64,000 bases of DNA from an uncultured Lachnospiraceae bacterium. GTDB taxonomy: Bacteria; Bacillota; Clostridia; Lachnospirales; Lachnospiraceae. The stretch covers positions 1 to 64,000 of the forward strand of contig CAJTPO010000004.1 of assembly GCA_910578115.1 (NCBI GenBank), given 5' to 3'. The notes under the pieces were generated by a model that made no database searches, was not told the origin of the DNA, and saw only the letters and a list, made by a program, of their open reading frames with translations. This document shows, piece by piece, positions 44,979 to 53,782 of this stretch. The position numbers and the translations under genes are program-made. Position 1 is the stretch's first letter; each line of letters opens with the position of its first letter.

Positions 44979-46507
44979 TGATAAAGAGAATACTATTAAA
45001 AGAAAAAAGCATGAAAGTATTCGTGCTATTTGTATTTAATTTGTTTTGGTGTATTTTGTCTTTGGGAATATTTGTATTTAACAAGCATTTTTCAGTGGAT
45101 GATTATTCGCTGCTTTATCAACAAAAAGCAGCAAGTTTTACTGATATACAGCAAAATATGCGAATAGTTTCGGGAAGTCTGTATTATCTATTGGATATGT
45201 GGGGAATTAATATTGTTGAGTGGCAGATTTTTTTCGGGACAATTCTGATTATAACTTTTGCATGGATAATTACCCGAATCACTATGGAAATAGAAGAAGC
45301 TGCAAAGGCTAAAGTGGATGCTGGTAAGATTATACTTCTAAATGGAGGAACTCTGGTACTCTTTCTAAATGCCGCGATTAGTGAATATTTATATTATTCG
45401 GGAGTATACGCTCAATGGATTATAGGAATTCTTGGAATAACCTATGGAGCTATTTGTATTGGTCGAGAGAAGAAAATTGCCATAAATTGGCTGGCCGGGT
45501 TGGCGGCGCTTATTGTTACAGCCGGAAGTTATCAGACTTTCATGGCGCAGTACGCTTATGTTGTTATGACATTAATTTTTTTGCGCAATGAAGGGAAAAT
45601 AAACCGCAAATCAGTTATGGCGAGCATTAGGGCTGCTATTGCTGCTGTTGTGGCAATGGGCATTAATATACTGGGAGTCAAAGCGCTGGTACAATGTGGA
45701 ATTATCGGTAATGACAGCAGAATGAAATTTGATTTGATGAAAATACCAGAATTGTTAAGAAGTATCAGTCATGAACAGAAATCAATATGGATTGATGGCA
45801 TGGGCATTTATCCGAAGGGAATTTTGGCATTTCTGATAGTATTTTTTGTTGGTATTCTGTTCTTTGTCATGTATAAGAGAAGAGCAAAAATTGGTGAATG
45901 GATATATTTGGCAATTGTTTTGAGCTCGGGTTTTTGTGTGATGTATGGTGCGCAGATTTTGCAAGGGTTTATACGTGTTACAAATCGAGGAATGTATGCT
46001 GTATTTGGAATATATGCCGTTAGCGTATGGATAATAGGAATTTATATAAAAGAATGTGATTGGAAAATAGTTAAGCAGTTTATCGTATGTGTAATTAGTG
46101 TGTTTTTGTTTTATAGCAGTAGTAAAATTAATGGTATTGCTGTAGACGTTTTAAAGACAAATATTGTGAGCAGATGCTATATGGAGGAAATTAATCGTAG
46201 AATTTGCAATTATGAAAATCTGAATAGTGTTCACATTACGAAGGTGGGATTTTTCAGGGACGCTTTTGTCAGTTACCGATATTATGATTTTATTGATACA
46301 GGAGCATATGGTGACATGTGTGCAAATCCTTTTTTGGCGGAATGGTCGAGTGTCAATTCATTAAATTATTATACAAATCGCCAATTGGAACTGGTGAGTG
46401 TACCGGAGGATATCATACAAGAATATGAAGGGAAAAACTGGGATGAACCAGAATGGAATGATCAATTGATTTTTGATTATGATACAGTATATATTTGTGT
46501 GTTTTAA
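44975..46507 (+). CDS. multi-pass membrane glucosyltransferase-like protein
   Basis: 510 residues. The ATG at 44975 overlaps the preceding stop (ATGA), with GAAGGAAAA upstream, so translation is probably coupled. About ten hydrophobic helices are seen, beginning VFVLFVFNLFWCILSLGIFV. The first outer loop has HFSVDDYSLLYQQ, resembling the acidic site of GtrII/GT-C enzymes, and a soluble C-terminal domain follows (about 400-510). It may add a side-chain glucose or a similar sugar outside the membrane. The family assignment is moderate; the 57417 protein has a comparable layout. Confidence 0.7.
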   Translation: MMIKRILLKEKSMKVFVLFVFNLFWCILSLGIFVFNKHFSVDDYSLLYQQKAASFTDIQQNMRIVSGSLYYLLDMWGINIVEWQIFFGTILIITFAWIITRITMEIEEAAKAKVDAGKIILLNGGTLVLFLNAAISEYLYYSGVYAQWIIGILGITYGAICIGREKKIAINWLAGLAALIVTAGSYQTFMAQYAYVVMTLIFLRNEGKINRKSVMASIRAAIAAVVAMGINILGVKALVQCGIIGNDSRMKFDLMKIPELLRSISHEQKSIWIDGMGIYPKGILAFLIVFFVGILFFVMYKRRAKIGEWIYLAIVLSSGFCVMYGAQILQGFIRVTNRGMYAVFGIYAVSVWIIGIYIKECDWKIVKQFIVCVISVFLFYSSSKINGIAVDVLKTNIVSRCYMEEINRRICNYENLNSVHITKVGFFRDAFVSYRYYDFIDTGAYGDMCANPFLAEWSSVNSLNYYTNRQLELVSVPEDIIQEYEGKNWDEPEWNDQLIFDYDTVYICVF

Positions 46508-46558
46508 AATGTGGAAGAAAATTAAGTATAGAAGATTAATTTAGGGAGAAATTGGAGT

Positions 46559-48238
46559 ATGTATGAAAAAGATGATAAAAAAAAGAATTCAAAAACATTA
46601 AAAGAATTTTCATATGGTTGCATTATGTCTATTGCATTGTGTTTTATGTTGTTTCTATATGCTCCCTTAGAAATTTTTTTTTCTAACAAAAATGAATTTT
46701 GGTTTGATGTATATAAACTATTTCCGGTTATGTTCGTAACATTTATAATCTTAACGGCAGTATGTGTTGGTGTTTTAGCGGTATGTTATATTATTGCCAG
46801 AAGATTATATCAGGGTATGCTTGTAGTTGGCTTTGTTGTCTTTATTTCGTCATATGTTCAGGGTAATTTCTTTATTTCAAATTTACCACCGTTAGATGGG
46901 ACGGTAGTGGACTGGAGTCAATATACGAAAGATACAGTCGAAAGTTTTATCTTGTGGATTGTAGTTACATTGTTTGTAATTGGATTAATAAAATATATTC
47001 ATATAGAAAAGTTTTATAAAGTAGTCAGTATTGTGTGTACCTGTATGACACTTGTTCTATTTATTACATTGATAAGTATATGTTTAAGTAATGAAGGTTA
47101 CAAGAAAAAAACGAATTTGTCTGTTACAAATGAAAATAAATTTGTTATGTCAACAGATACTAATTTTATTATATTATTACTGGATGCAGTAGATGCAAGA
47201 AATATGACAGAATTATTTGAAATGAGACCTGAATATAAAAAAATATTTTCGGATTTTACATATTATCCGAATTTGGTTGGATCTTATCCTTGGACACAGT
47301 GTTCAGTACCATTTATTCTTTCGGGTGACTGGTATGAAAATGAAGAGCCATTTGAGGAATATAATGTTAACGCATATAAAAATTCTCCTTTATTTTCTAA
47401 ACTTGAAAGTATGAACTATAAAATAGGAATGTATGCAAATGACATTCCGTTATATGATGAAGTAGTTTGTCGTTTTGAAAATATAAAAAATGATTCCGGT
47501 AAGTTTCAGTCATTATCTACATTGTCAATACTTGAAATTAAATTGGCAGGCATTAAATACGCACCGTATAGCATAAAAAAATACTGCTTATTCGATATGA
47601 ACCGATTGAATGATTTAAAAGTAGAAAATGATTTTTCTTTATTTAATTCATCAGACGTAGGATTTTATAATGAACTTAACAGTATAGGAATAACGTACAC
47701 AGAAGATAAGAGTTTTAAGTTTATACATTTGGAGGGGGCACATGTACCTTTTCAGCTGGATAAGGACATGAATAGAATTGAAGATGCTAGCGGCACATAT
47801 GAAGAGAAAATAGAAGCATGCATGACACTTACAGATTTATATTTTCAAAAATTGATGGATGCTGGAGTATATGATAATTCTGTGATTATTGTAATGGCTG
47901 ATCATGGGTTTGCTGGTGAACATGGCGATAGGGACAAAGATACAATTGGAAGACATAATCCCATATTCATGGCTAAAGGAATTAATGAGAAACATGACAT
48001 GTATATTTCACAAGCTCCGATTTCTCAGGTAGACTTACAGGAAGCTTTTTCTCGTCTTATGAGTGGGAGTGATAGCACAGAGATATTTGACTGGAAGGAA
48101 GGGGACGAACGCGAACGCCGTTACTTATTCCATTATTATTTGGAAGATAATCATTTAATTGAGTATTTACAAACAGGCGATGTAAATAATATGGAAACTA
48201 TGTTACGTACGGGAAAAGAGTTTTATCGCGAAAAGTAG
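46559..48238 (+). CDS. LtaS-like membrane sulfatase-fold enzyme (phosphoglycerol or phosphoethanolamine transferase candidate)
   Basis: 559 residues. Five hydrophobic segments occupy residues 1 to about 185, then an extracellular alkaline-phosphatase-superfamily domain. A metal-binding aspartate lies in IILLLDAVDARNM, a probable threonine nucleophile in GSYPWTQCSVPF, a histidine in IHLEGAHVPFQ, and the second metal site in IVMADHGFAGEHGDRD. These are the landmarks of LtaS/MdoB-type transferases. In a glycan locus it probably adds glycerol-phosphate or a related group from phospholipid. GGGAGAAATTGGAGT precedes the ATG. The coding sequence has A8 and T9 runs near its start, unremarkable in AT-rich DNA. 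Confidence 0.85.
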   Translation: MYEKDDKKKNSKTLKEFSYGCIMSIALCFMLFLYAPLEIFFSNKNEFWFDVYKLFPVMFVTFIILTAVCVGVLAVCYIIARRLYQGMLVVGFVVFISSYVQGNFFISNLPPLDGTVVDWSQYTKDTVESFILWIVVTLFVIGLIKYIHIEKFYKVVSIVCTCMTLVLFITLISICLSNEGYKKKTNLSVTNENKFVMSTDTNFIILLLDAVDARNMTELFEMRPEYKKIFSDFTYYPNLVGSYPWTQCSVPFILSGDWYENEEPFEEYNVNAYKNSPLFSKLESMNYKIGMYANDIPLYDEVVCRFENIKNDSGKFQSLSTLSILEIKLAGIKYAPYSIKKYCLFDMNRLNDLKVENDFSLFNSSDVGFYNELNSIGITYTEDKSFKFIHLEGAHVPFQLDKDMNRIEDASGTYEEKIEACMTLTDLYFQKLMDAGVYDNSVIIVMADHGFAGEHGDRDKDTIGRHNPIFMAKGINEKHDMYISQAPISQVDLQEAFSRLMSGSDSTEIFDWKEGDERERRYLFHYYLEDNHLIEYLQTGDVNNMETMLRTGKEFYREK

Positions 48239-48246
48239 GAGGAAAA

Positions 48247-48373
48247 TTGATAATAGGATATTTATACGGTTTTTGACATGGATTATGGAAGGATGTTTCA
48301 GTATATGCCGTTTGCAATCATATTGTTTACGCTTCTTAGCAAAGCCATATTATTGTCTGCTTTGTTTAGGTAA
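48247..48373 (+). pseudogene. 5' fragment of a YidC-like gene (copy 1)
   Basis: A TTG start behind TAGGAGGA reads LYGFLTWIMEGCFSI, matching LYSALTWVMNGCYSL of the intact gene at 63315. After one frame change it reads FAIILFTLLSKAILL, matching FAIILFTLLSKIVLL of copy 2. It then ends at a TAA. Only about 40 codons remain. The rest of the gap to 48485 shows no other feature. Confidence 0.75.
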
Positions 48374-48485
48374 AAAAGGAAGCCAAGATCGGATCATAAT
48401 AGACTTGAGTGAATGGTATATCAATACATCATGACAATGTTTTTCTGCGTGGGCATGTATAAATGATAGAAGATTGGGGTAAGCA

Positions 48486-49553
48486 GTGGTGAAAAGAATA
48501 GGATGGATTGATTGTGCTAAATTTGTGGCTGTAATAGCAGTGGTAGTAGACCATTGCTATGGATTAATGTACATATCGCCCTTTATAGCCTATGCAAGTT
48601 ATTTTTCAGTAAGTTTATTTATATTGTTGTCAGGTATTTCTACATGGACGGCATTTGAACGTGGAAAAGATACATCATTTTTATATCAATTTAGTAAGGT
48701 GAAAAGATTATTGGTTTTATATGCTGTTGCCGTATTAGTAGTGTTATGTATAGAACAAAAAAAGTTTGACATGAAGATATATTTGAGAAGCTTAGTGGAA
48801 TTTAATATACAAGGACCTTACTACTATTTAGTCTTCTTTATTCAGCTTCTAATGATTGCGCCAATATTAGTAACATGGTGTAGGAATGTGAATAATAGAA
48901 AACATAAATGGATTATACATGCTGGTGCATTAGGAGCATTTGGGTGGTTTGCATATATAAGTATTAATTATACATATATTCTTCCAGTGCATGGCGGTGG
49001 ACAATTCTTGGGGGGGGGGACATATGTAATTCTATATTATATGGGTATGCTTTTAGCAAGTAATGGTGTATTTGAACAAAGCATAAATAAAAGAGTATTG
49101 ATAGCAGTTATATGCTGTGGAACATCTATTGTGTGGATTCTCCTAATGGCAGAAGAAATACTTCCCTTTGATAGATGGATGAGTCCATATTGGGGAGCTG
49201 GATTTAATCCACCCAGTATAAATTTAATGATTTATTCTTTGCTGGTGTTATTCGTGTGTTATAGCGTATTTTCTTTATTGTGCAAGGTACAGAATAAATT
49301 AGTGAGAAGAATAGTTTTTATAGTGAGCTTTTTTGGAAAAAATACCTTATATATATGGTTATATCATTTGATAGTAAAGTCTTTCTTTTTAAAGCAGTTT
49401 CCAGATTTGTTTTATCAAAATTTAATTTTTAAAGCAGTTATATTTTGTGCAATTGTTGCTATACCAGCTATAGTTAAGCAGGTTATTTATATGTTCGGTG
49501 AGTTTTGCTATGATCATCTAGTTTGTCGTGAAGATGAATATAAAAAGTTATAA
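48486..49553 (+). CDS. acyltransferase family 3 (O-acetyltransferase) membrane protein, with an internal poly-G tract
   Basis: 355 residues with about ten helices. The N-terminus IGWIDCAKFVAVIAVVVDHC carries the conserved Asp and His of the AT3 (OafA/OatA-like) family, which transfers acetyl groups to extracytoplasmic sugars. The start is a GTG at 48486 after TTGGGGTAAGCA. A run of ten G at 49010-49019 encodes the LGGG turn near residue 176. With nine G the frame ends within six codons, and with eleven G within about 20, either way losing the second half of the helices. The gene is ON as read here. A phase-variable O-acetylase is likely. Confidence 0.85.
   Translation: MVKRIGWIDCAKFVAVIAVVVDHCYGLMYISPFIAYASYFSVSLFILLSGISTWTAFERGKDTSFLYQFSKVKRLLVLYAVAVLVVLCIEQKKFDMKIYLRSLVEFNIQGPYYYLVFFIQLLMIAPILVTWCRNVNNRKHKWIIHAGALGAFGWFAYISINYTYILPVHGGGQFLGGGTYVILYYMGMLLASNGVFEQSINKRVLIAVICCGTSIVWILLMAEEILPFDRWMSPYWGAGFNPPSINLMIYSLLVLFVCYSVFSLLCKVQNKLVRRIVFIVSFFGKNTLYIWLYHLIVKSFFLKQFPDLFYQNLIFKAVIFCAIVAIPAIVKQVIYMFGEFCYDHLVCREDEYKKL
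49010..49019 (+). repeat. G10 homopolymer (candidate contingency tract)
   Basis: Ten consecutive G in AT-rich coding sequence of the AT3 gene. Loss of one G leads to TAA at the ATG-TAA just after the tract. Gain of one leads to a TAA about 19 codons on. Confidence 0.9.
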
Positions 49554-49572
49554 TTAAAATTAAGGAGGAAGT

Positions 49573-49992
49573 ATGAAATATTTAGGACCGCAGATGTTGG
49601 AATTTCCCCAGAACGGTGATGAGAGAGGTCACTTGGTTGTTGTAGAAGGACAAAAGGACATCCCATTTGATATTAAAAGGATATTTTATATATATGGTTC
49701 GGATGATGATGTTATCAGAGGACAACATGCGAACCAGAAAACAGAATTTGTTTTGATTAATGTTGCTGGGCAATGTAGGGTAAAGGTACGGGATGGGAAA
49801 GGAAATGAAGCGATATTTTTCTTGAATCGTCCTCATACAGGTATATATCTACCTAAAATGGTATGGAAGGATATGTATGACTTCAGTGCAGATTCGGTAT
49901 TACTTTGCTTGGCCAGTGAACATTATGATGCCACTGAATATATAAGGGAATATGATGAATATCTTAAATTAGTGACGGATGAGGATAAATAA
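49573..49992 (+). CDS. dTDP-4-dehydro-6-deoxyglucose 3,4-ketoisomerase-like (FdtA/WxcM cupin)
   Basis: 139-residue single cupin domain. RGQHANQKTEFVLINVAGQ carries the histidine-bearing strand and turn of FdtA/QdtA-type ketoisomerases, and GIYLPKMVWKDMYDFSADSV is the second conserved strand pair. These enzymes move the keto group of dTDP-4-keto-6-deoxyglucose to C3 for later amination. It starts after TAAGGAGGAAGT. An aminotransferase at 52676 and acyltransferases in the same run fit synthesis of a 3-acylamino-3,6-dideoxyhexose. The rmlA and rmlB genes needed for the precursor are not in the window. FdtA versus QdtA cannot be told apart here. Confidence 0.88.
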   Translation: MKYLGPQMLEFPQNGDERGHLVVVEGQKDIPFDIKRIFYIYGSDDDVIRGQHANQKTEFVLINVAGQCRVKVRDGKGNEAIFFLNRPHTGIYLPKMVWKDMYDFSADSVLLCLASEHYDATEYIREYDEYLKLVTDEDK

Positions 49993-50916
49993 ATGAAGAT
50001 ATCAGTAGTTATTCCAGTATATTATAATCAGAACAATTTAAGACCGCTATATGCAGATATATCTGCAAAACTTTTAGATCAAGACAAATATGAATGGGAA
50101 ATCGTCATGGTGGATGACGGTTCTAAAGACAAAAGCTATGACATAATGAAGGAATTGTCTGAAAAAGATGAAAGAATTAAGATATATGGTTTGTCAAGAA
50201 ATTTTGGCTCACATGCGGCGATCCTTTGCGGGCTGTCAAAGTGCACAGGTGATTGTGCAGTGGTCAAAGCAGCTGATCTTCAGGAACCGACGGAGATGAT
50301 TCTGGAAATGGTAGACAGTTGGAAAAAAGGGAATAATGTTGTTTTGGCAGTAAGAAAAGACCGGCAGGAGGGGAAAGGACAGACGCTTTTTGCAAATTTG
50401 TATTACTGGCTGGTCAGGAAAGCAGCATTGCCGAATATGCCGCGTGGCGGTTTTGATGTATATTTGCTGGATAGAAAAGTCATTAATGTAATGATGCAGC
50501 TTGATGAGAAAAACAGCGCACTGACCGGACAGATTTTATGGAGTGGTTTCAGAACTGAGAAAATTTATTATACAAGGCTGCAGAGAGAAATCGGTGAGAG
50601 CAGGTGGACTTTGAGGAAAAAGATTAGGCTGGTAACAGATACGTTATTCAGTTTCTCAACATTACCGATTACGATTGTTTCGGTTATAGGAACATTATCC
50701 TGCTTTGGTGCGACAATGTGGGCTGTACTAGTGTTTGTTTTCAAAATAATGGGGTTAATAGATGTGAGCGGCTGGACAACCTTATTTATTTTTAATTTGC
50801 TCAGTTTTGGAATCATTATGTTGACACTTGGAATTCTTGGTGGATATTTATGGAGAGCATTTGATGCCTCCAGAAACAGACCACCCTATATTATAGAGGA
50901 GGAACATGAACAATGA
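49993..50916 (+). CDS. polyprenyl-phosphate glycosyltransferase (GtrB/ArnC-like)
   Basis: 307 residues, starting at the base after the FdtA stop codon. The GT-A domain has ISVVIPVYYNQNNL, IVMVDDGSKDKSYD, LSRNFGSHAAILCGL and the DxD equivalent KAADLQEPTEM, all GtrB/ArnC hallmarks. Two C-terminal helices (ITIVSVIGTLSCFGATMWAVL, LFIFNLLSFGIIMLTLGIL) anchor it. It would load a sugar, perhaps the amino-deoxyhexose made by its neighbours, on undecaprenyl phosphate for flipping by a GtrA protein such as that at 53783. The stop overlaps the next start (ATGA). Confidence 0.9.
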   Translation: MKISVVIPVYYNQNNLRPLYADISAKLLDQDKYEWEIVMVDDGSKDKSYDIMKELSEKDERIKIYGLSRNFGSHAAILCGLSKCTGDCAVVKAADLQEPTEMILEMVDSWKKGNNVVLAVRKDRQEGKGQTLFANLYYWLVRKAALPNMPRGGFDVYLLDRKVINVMMQLDEKNSALTGQILWSGFRTEKIYYTRLQREIGESRWTLRKKIRLVTDTLFSFSTLPITIVSVIGTLSCFGATMWAVLVFVFKIMGLIDVSGWTTLFIFNLLSFGIIMLTLGILGGYLWRAFDASRNRPPYIIEEEHEQ

Positions 50917-51524
50917 CTGTGCGGTTAAGGAAGCTCCAAAGTAAAGACCGTATAGGAATGCTCGAATGGATGCATGATATAGATACGGCAAAATATTTTC
51001 GCGATGACATGTTAGCCAAAACAGAGCAAGATGTTCTAAAATTCATAGAGCAGGCAGATCTTGCCCCGCAGAATGGTAAGAGTGTGCATTATGCAATTGT
51101 TGAAGAAACGGATATGTATTTGGGGACGATCAGCTTGAAATCAATCAATTTTCAAGACAGAAATGCTGAATATGCAATTAGTTTGAGACGTGCGGCACAA
51201 GGTAAAAAGATTGCGTATGTTGCAACAAAAGAGTTGTTGGACATAGCATTTAATCAATTTGACTTGGAAAGGGTTTATTTGAATGTCTTATCAAAGAATG
51301 AGAGAGCAATACGGTTATATGAGAAATGTGGATTTGTTCTGGAAGGTGAATTTCGAAATCATTTGTGCCTAAATGGGCAATATCAGAATTTGAGGTGGTA
51401 TGCTATGTTAAAAACCGAATATCAAAAGTTAGGATATATGTGTGTGGGGGGGGGTAACACCTTCTTGATTGATTCTATATACAGCCTCTTTGAACAGTGG
51501 GCAGAAAGGAGGCTGGCAGCATAG
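50913..51524 (+). CDS. GNAT N-acetyltransferase with a poly-G tract near its 3' end
   Basis: 203 residues as read. The GNAT core runs to about residue 175: YLGTISLKSINFQDRNAEYAI, RAAQGKKIAYVATKELLD for the CoA loop, and NVLSKNERAIRLYEKCGF. G9 at 51446-51454 encodes CVGGGN near residue 178. With eight G the protein ends seven codons later, and with ten G it stops at once. The domain itself would survive, but the ribosome would stop about 70 bases before the next ATG instead of directly beside it. So slippage could change a C-terminal tail and translational coupling to the MaoC gene. The acceptor is probably an amino-deoxy sugar. Confidence 0.87.
   Translation: MTVRLRKLQSKDRIGMLEWMHDIDTAKYFRDDMLAKTEQDVLKFIEQADLAPQNGKSVHYAIVEETDMYLGTISLKSINFQDRNAEYAISLRRAAQGKKIAYVATKELLDIAFNQFDLERVYLNVLSKNERAIRLYEKCGFVLEGEFRNHLCLNGQYQNLRWYAMLKTEYQKLGYMCVGGGNTFLIDSIYSLFEQWAERRLAA
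51446..51454 (+). repeat. G9 homopolymer (candidate contingency tract)
   Basis: Nine consecutive G followed by TAACACC. One added G makes TAA the next codon; one lost G reads VTPS and then TGA. Confidence 0.9.
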
Positions 51525-51977
51525 ATGTATAACAGTGAGAAATGTTTCAGAAGCGTGAAATGCAATGTGGGTGATAAAGCTGAGTTTTGCAAAACGATTT
51601 CAGAAAGTGATGTTTATATGTTCGCAGGGATTACGGGAGATATGAATCCGGTACACATCAATGAAATAGAGGCAACCCGAAGTTTTGTGAAAAAAAGAAT
51701 TGCACATGGAGCACTTGTAAATGGGATGGTCTCGACAGTTATTGGAATGAAGCTTCCGGGTCCTGGAACAATCTATATGGAGCAGAATTCCAAGTTTGTT
51801 AAGCCGGTTTATATGGGAGATACGATTAAGGCGGTAGTGGAAGTACAAGAAATTCTGAATGAAGCTAAAGGAGTCATGAAATTGAGTACTATCGTATTTA
51901 ACCAGAATGATGAGATTGTGATGAATGGATTTGCTGTCGTAATGGTACCGAAGGAGAACATGCATGAAAAAGATTAG
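51525..51977 (+). CDS. MaoC-like (R)-specific enoyl-CoA hydratase
   Basis: 150-residue hot-dog-fold hydratase. Its catalytic segment, FAGITGDMNPVHINEIEA, has the Asp and His of PhaJ/MaoC (R)-hydratases, followed by RIAHGALVNGMVSTVIGMKLPGPG. These add water to crotonyl-CoA to give (R)-3-hydroxybutyryl-CoA. The ATG follows the GNAT stop directly, and the 3' end overlaps the next gene by 14 bases. Placed between two acyltransferase genes, it probably makes a hydroxyacyl-CoA donor for an N-acyl sugar. Crotonyl-CoA is available from the butyrate pathway at the start of the window. Confidence 0.88.
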   Translation: MYNSEKCFRSVKCNVGDKAEFCKTISESDVYMFAGITGDMNPVHINEIEATRSFVKKRIAHGALVNGMVSTVIGMKLPGPGTIYMEQNSKFVKPVYMGDTIKAVVEVQEILNEAKGVMKLSTIVFNQNDEIVMNGFAVVMVPKENMHEKD

Positions 51978-52662
51978 TAAACAGGCATATATTGCAGACA
52001 CAGCGATCATCTATGATGATGTGGAAATTGGAGAAGATGTTATTATACATGATTATGTAGTGATATATCCTAATACAGTCATTGAAAATGGTTGTGAAAT
52101 TTATGATCATTGTGTGTTGGGAAAATTGCCGACATCACCAGGGGTTACGTCAAGAAAAATTAAGGTAGAGTTTTCAAAGCTGATAATAGGTGAGAATTCG
52201 ATTTTATGTCCCGGGGTGGTGTTATATGCAGGAAGCAAAATCGGATGTAATAATTTATTGGGTGACTTTTGTTCGATCAGAGAAGAGTGCATGGTGGGCA
52301 ATAATTGCATTATCAGCAGAAATGTGAGTGTTAACTATAATACCAGCATTGGTGATTATACAAAGATCATGGATAACACACATATTACAGGTAATATGAA
52401 AATTGGAAATCATGTATTTATCAGTGTCTTAGTGGCAACTACCAATGATAATACGATGGGAAGAATAGAGTATAATGAGGATCATGTCCAAGGAGCGACG
52501 ATAGGTGATTATGTAACGATCGGAGCAGCAGCAAATATTTTGCCGTGTGTAAATATTGGTAAGAATGCAATCATAGGAGCAAGTGCACTTGTTACAAGAG
52601 ATGTGCCTGATAATAAGGTGGTTATGGGAGTGCCGGCAAAAGTGATAAGAGATGTAGAATAA
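51964..52662 (+). CDS. left-handed beta-helix acyltransferase
   Basis: 232 residues built from hexapeptide repeats (for example AIIYDDVEIGEDVIIHDYVVIY, YAGSKIGCNNLLGDFCSI, VTIGAAANILPCVNIG), closed by VVMGVPAKVIRDVE as in sugar N-acyltransferases of the FdtC/QdtC and PglD type. It probably acylates the 3-amino group of a dTDP-3-amino-3,6-dideoxyhexose. The MaoC gene overlapping its start suggests the acyl group may be 3-hydroxybutyryl rather than acetyl, but that is inference. Confidence 0.87.
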   Translation: MKKISKQAYIADTAIIYDDVEIGEDVIIHDYVVIYPNTVIENGCEIYDHCVLGKLPTSPGVTSRKIKVEFSKLIIGENSILCPGVVLYAGSKIGCNNLLGDFCSIREECMVGNNCIISRNVSVNYNTSIGDYTKIMDNTHITGNMKIGNHVFISVLVATTNDNTMGRIEYNEDHVQGATIGDYVTIGAAANILPCVNIGKNAIIGASALVTRDVPDNKVVMGVPAKVIRDVE

Positions 52663-52675
52663 GGGAGAGCTTCGT

Positions 52676-53770
52676 ATGGATAAAATAATGCCAAATAGAC
52701 TTGACCGGGGTTTTTATCAGTATCAGAAAGAATTCGAAGCAAAAGCAATCGAAGTCCTTCGGTCAGGCTGGTATGTTCTGGGGAAAGAAGTAGAGAGTTT
52801 TGAGGAGGAATTTGCTTCTTATTTGGGTGTGAAGCATTGTGTGGGAGTTGCAAGCGGCCTTGATGCTTTGTGGATCGCGTTCCGCATTTTGGGAATAGGA
52901 AGTGGAGATGAAGTGATCGTACAGGGCAACACTTATATCGCCAGTGTGATGGGAATTACAATCAATGGTGCTACGCCGGTATTTGTGGAACCGGACGAAT
53001 ATTATAACATTGATACATCGAAGATTGAAGAAAAGATTACGGAGAAAACAAAAGCTGTCTTAGTGGTGCATCTATATGGACAAGCTTCTTATATGAAACC
53101 TGTTGTTGATATATGTAAAAGGTATAATCTGCGACTTGTGGAGGATTGCGCGCAGTCACATGGGGCAAAGTTTGACGGTCAGACAACGGGTACATTCGGA
53201 GATATTGGCTGCTTTTCATTTTATCCGTCCAAAAATCTTGGTGCATTTGGAGATGCAGGGGCAATTGTGACCAATGATGACCAGATTGCAGTGGAAACAC
53301 GTATTTTTCGTAACTATGGTAGCGAAAAACGGTATTATAATAAGGTGGTTGGAACGAATTCCAGACTTGACGAAATGCAGGCCGGATTCTTACGGATACG
53401 GCTTAAGTATTTGGATGAACTTGCGCGGGAAAAAAGAGATATTTGTGAGAAATATCTGAATCGAATGTATAACGAAAGAATCATTCTTCCGATGATTCGT
53501 GAAGGGGCTACACATATCTGGCATCAGTTTGTCGTTCGTACAGAGGTGCGGGATGAGTTGATCAGGTATTTAGATGAGAAGGGAATTGGGACGATCATTC
53601 ATTATCCTATTCCACCGCATTTGTCAGAAGCATACCAGTATTTGAACTTACGGGAAGGGAGTCTTCCGGTTACCGAGAAATACGCGAATAGGGTTTTGTC
53701 GTTGCCGCTTTACAATGGTATGACGGATGAGGAGCAGGAATATGTTATTGATGTAGTCAATCATTTTTAG
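52676..53770 (+). CDS. DegT/DnrJ/EryC1 aminotransferase (FdtB/QdtB-like)
   Basis: 364-residue PLP-dependent sugar aminotransferase. The PLP lysine lies in FSFYPSKNLGAFGDAGAIVT, with VEDCAQSHGAKFDGQ and GVASGLDALWIAFRI as the other cofactor contacts. With the FdtA-like isomerase it should make dTDP-3-amino-3,6-dideoxy-hexose using glutamate as amino donor. The ATG is preceded by AAGGGAGAGC. It is the last biosynthetic gene of the first decoration module. Confidence 0.92.
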   Translation: MDKIMPNRLDRGFYQYQKEFEAKAIEVLRSGWYVLGKEVESFEEEFASYLGVKHCVGVASGLDALWIAFRILGIGSGDEVIVQGNTYIASVMGITINGATPVFVEPDEYYNIDTSKIEEKITEKTKAVLVVHLYGQASYMKPVVDICKRYNLRLVEDCAQSHGAKFDGQTTGTFGDIGCFSFYPSKNLGAFGDAGAIVTNDDQIAVETRIFRNYGSEKRYYNKVVGTNSRLDEMQAGFLRIRLKYLDELAREKRDICEKYLNRMYNERIILPMIREGATHIWHQFVVRTEVRDELIRYLDEKGIGTIIHYPIPPHLSEAYQYLNLREGSLPVTEKYANRVLSLPLYNGMTDEEQEYVIDVVNHF

Positions 53771-53782
53771 GATTATGTAATT

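Noticed and set aside
46575..46682. A8 and T9 runs near the start of the sulfatase-like gene as phase-variation tracts
   Set aside because: Such A/T runs are frequent by chance in this AT-rich region, unlike G9-G10 runs. They are kept only as a weak possibility.
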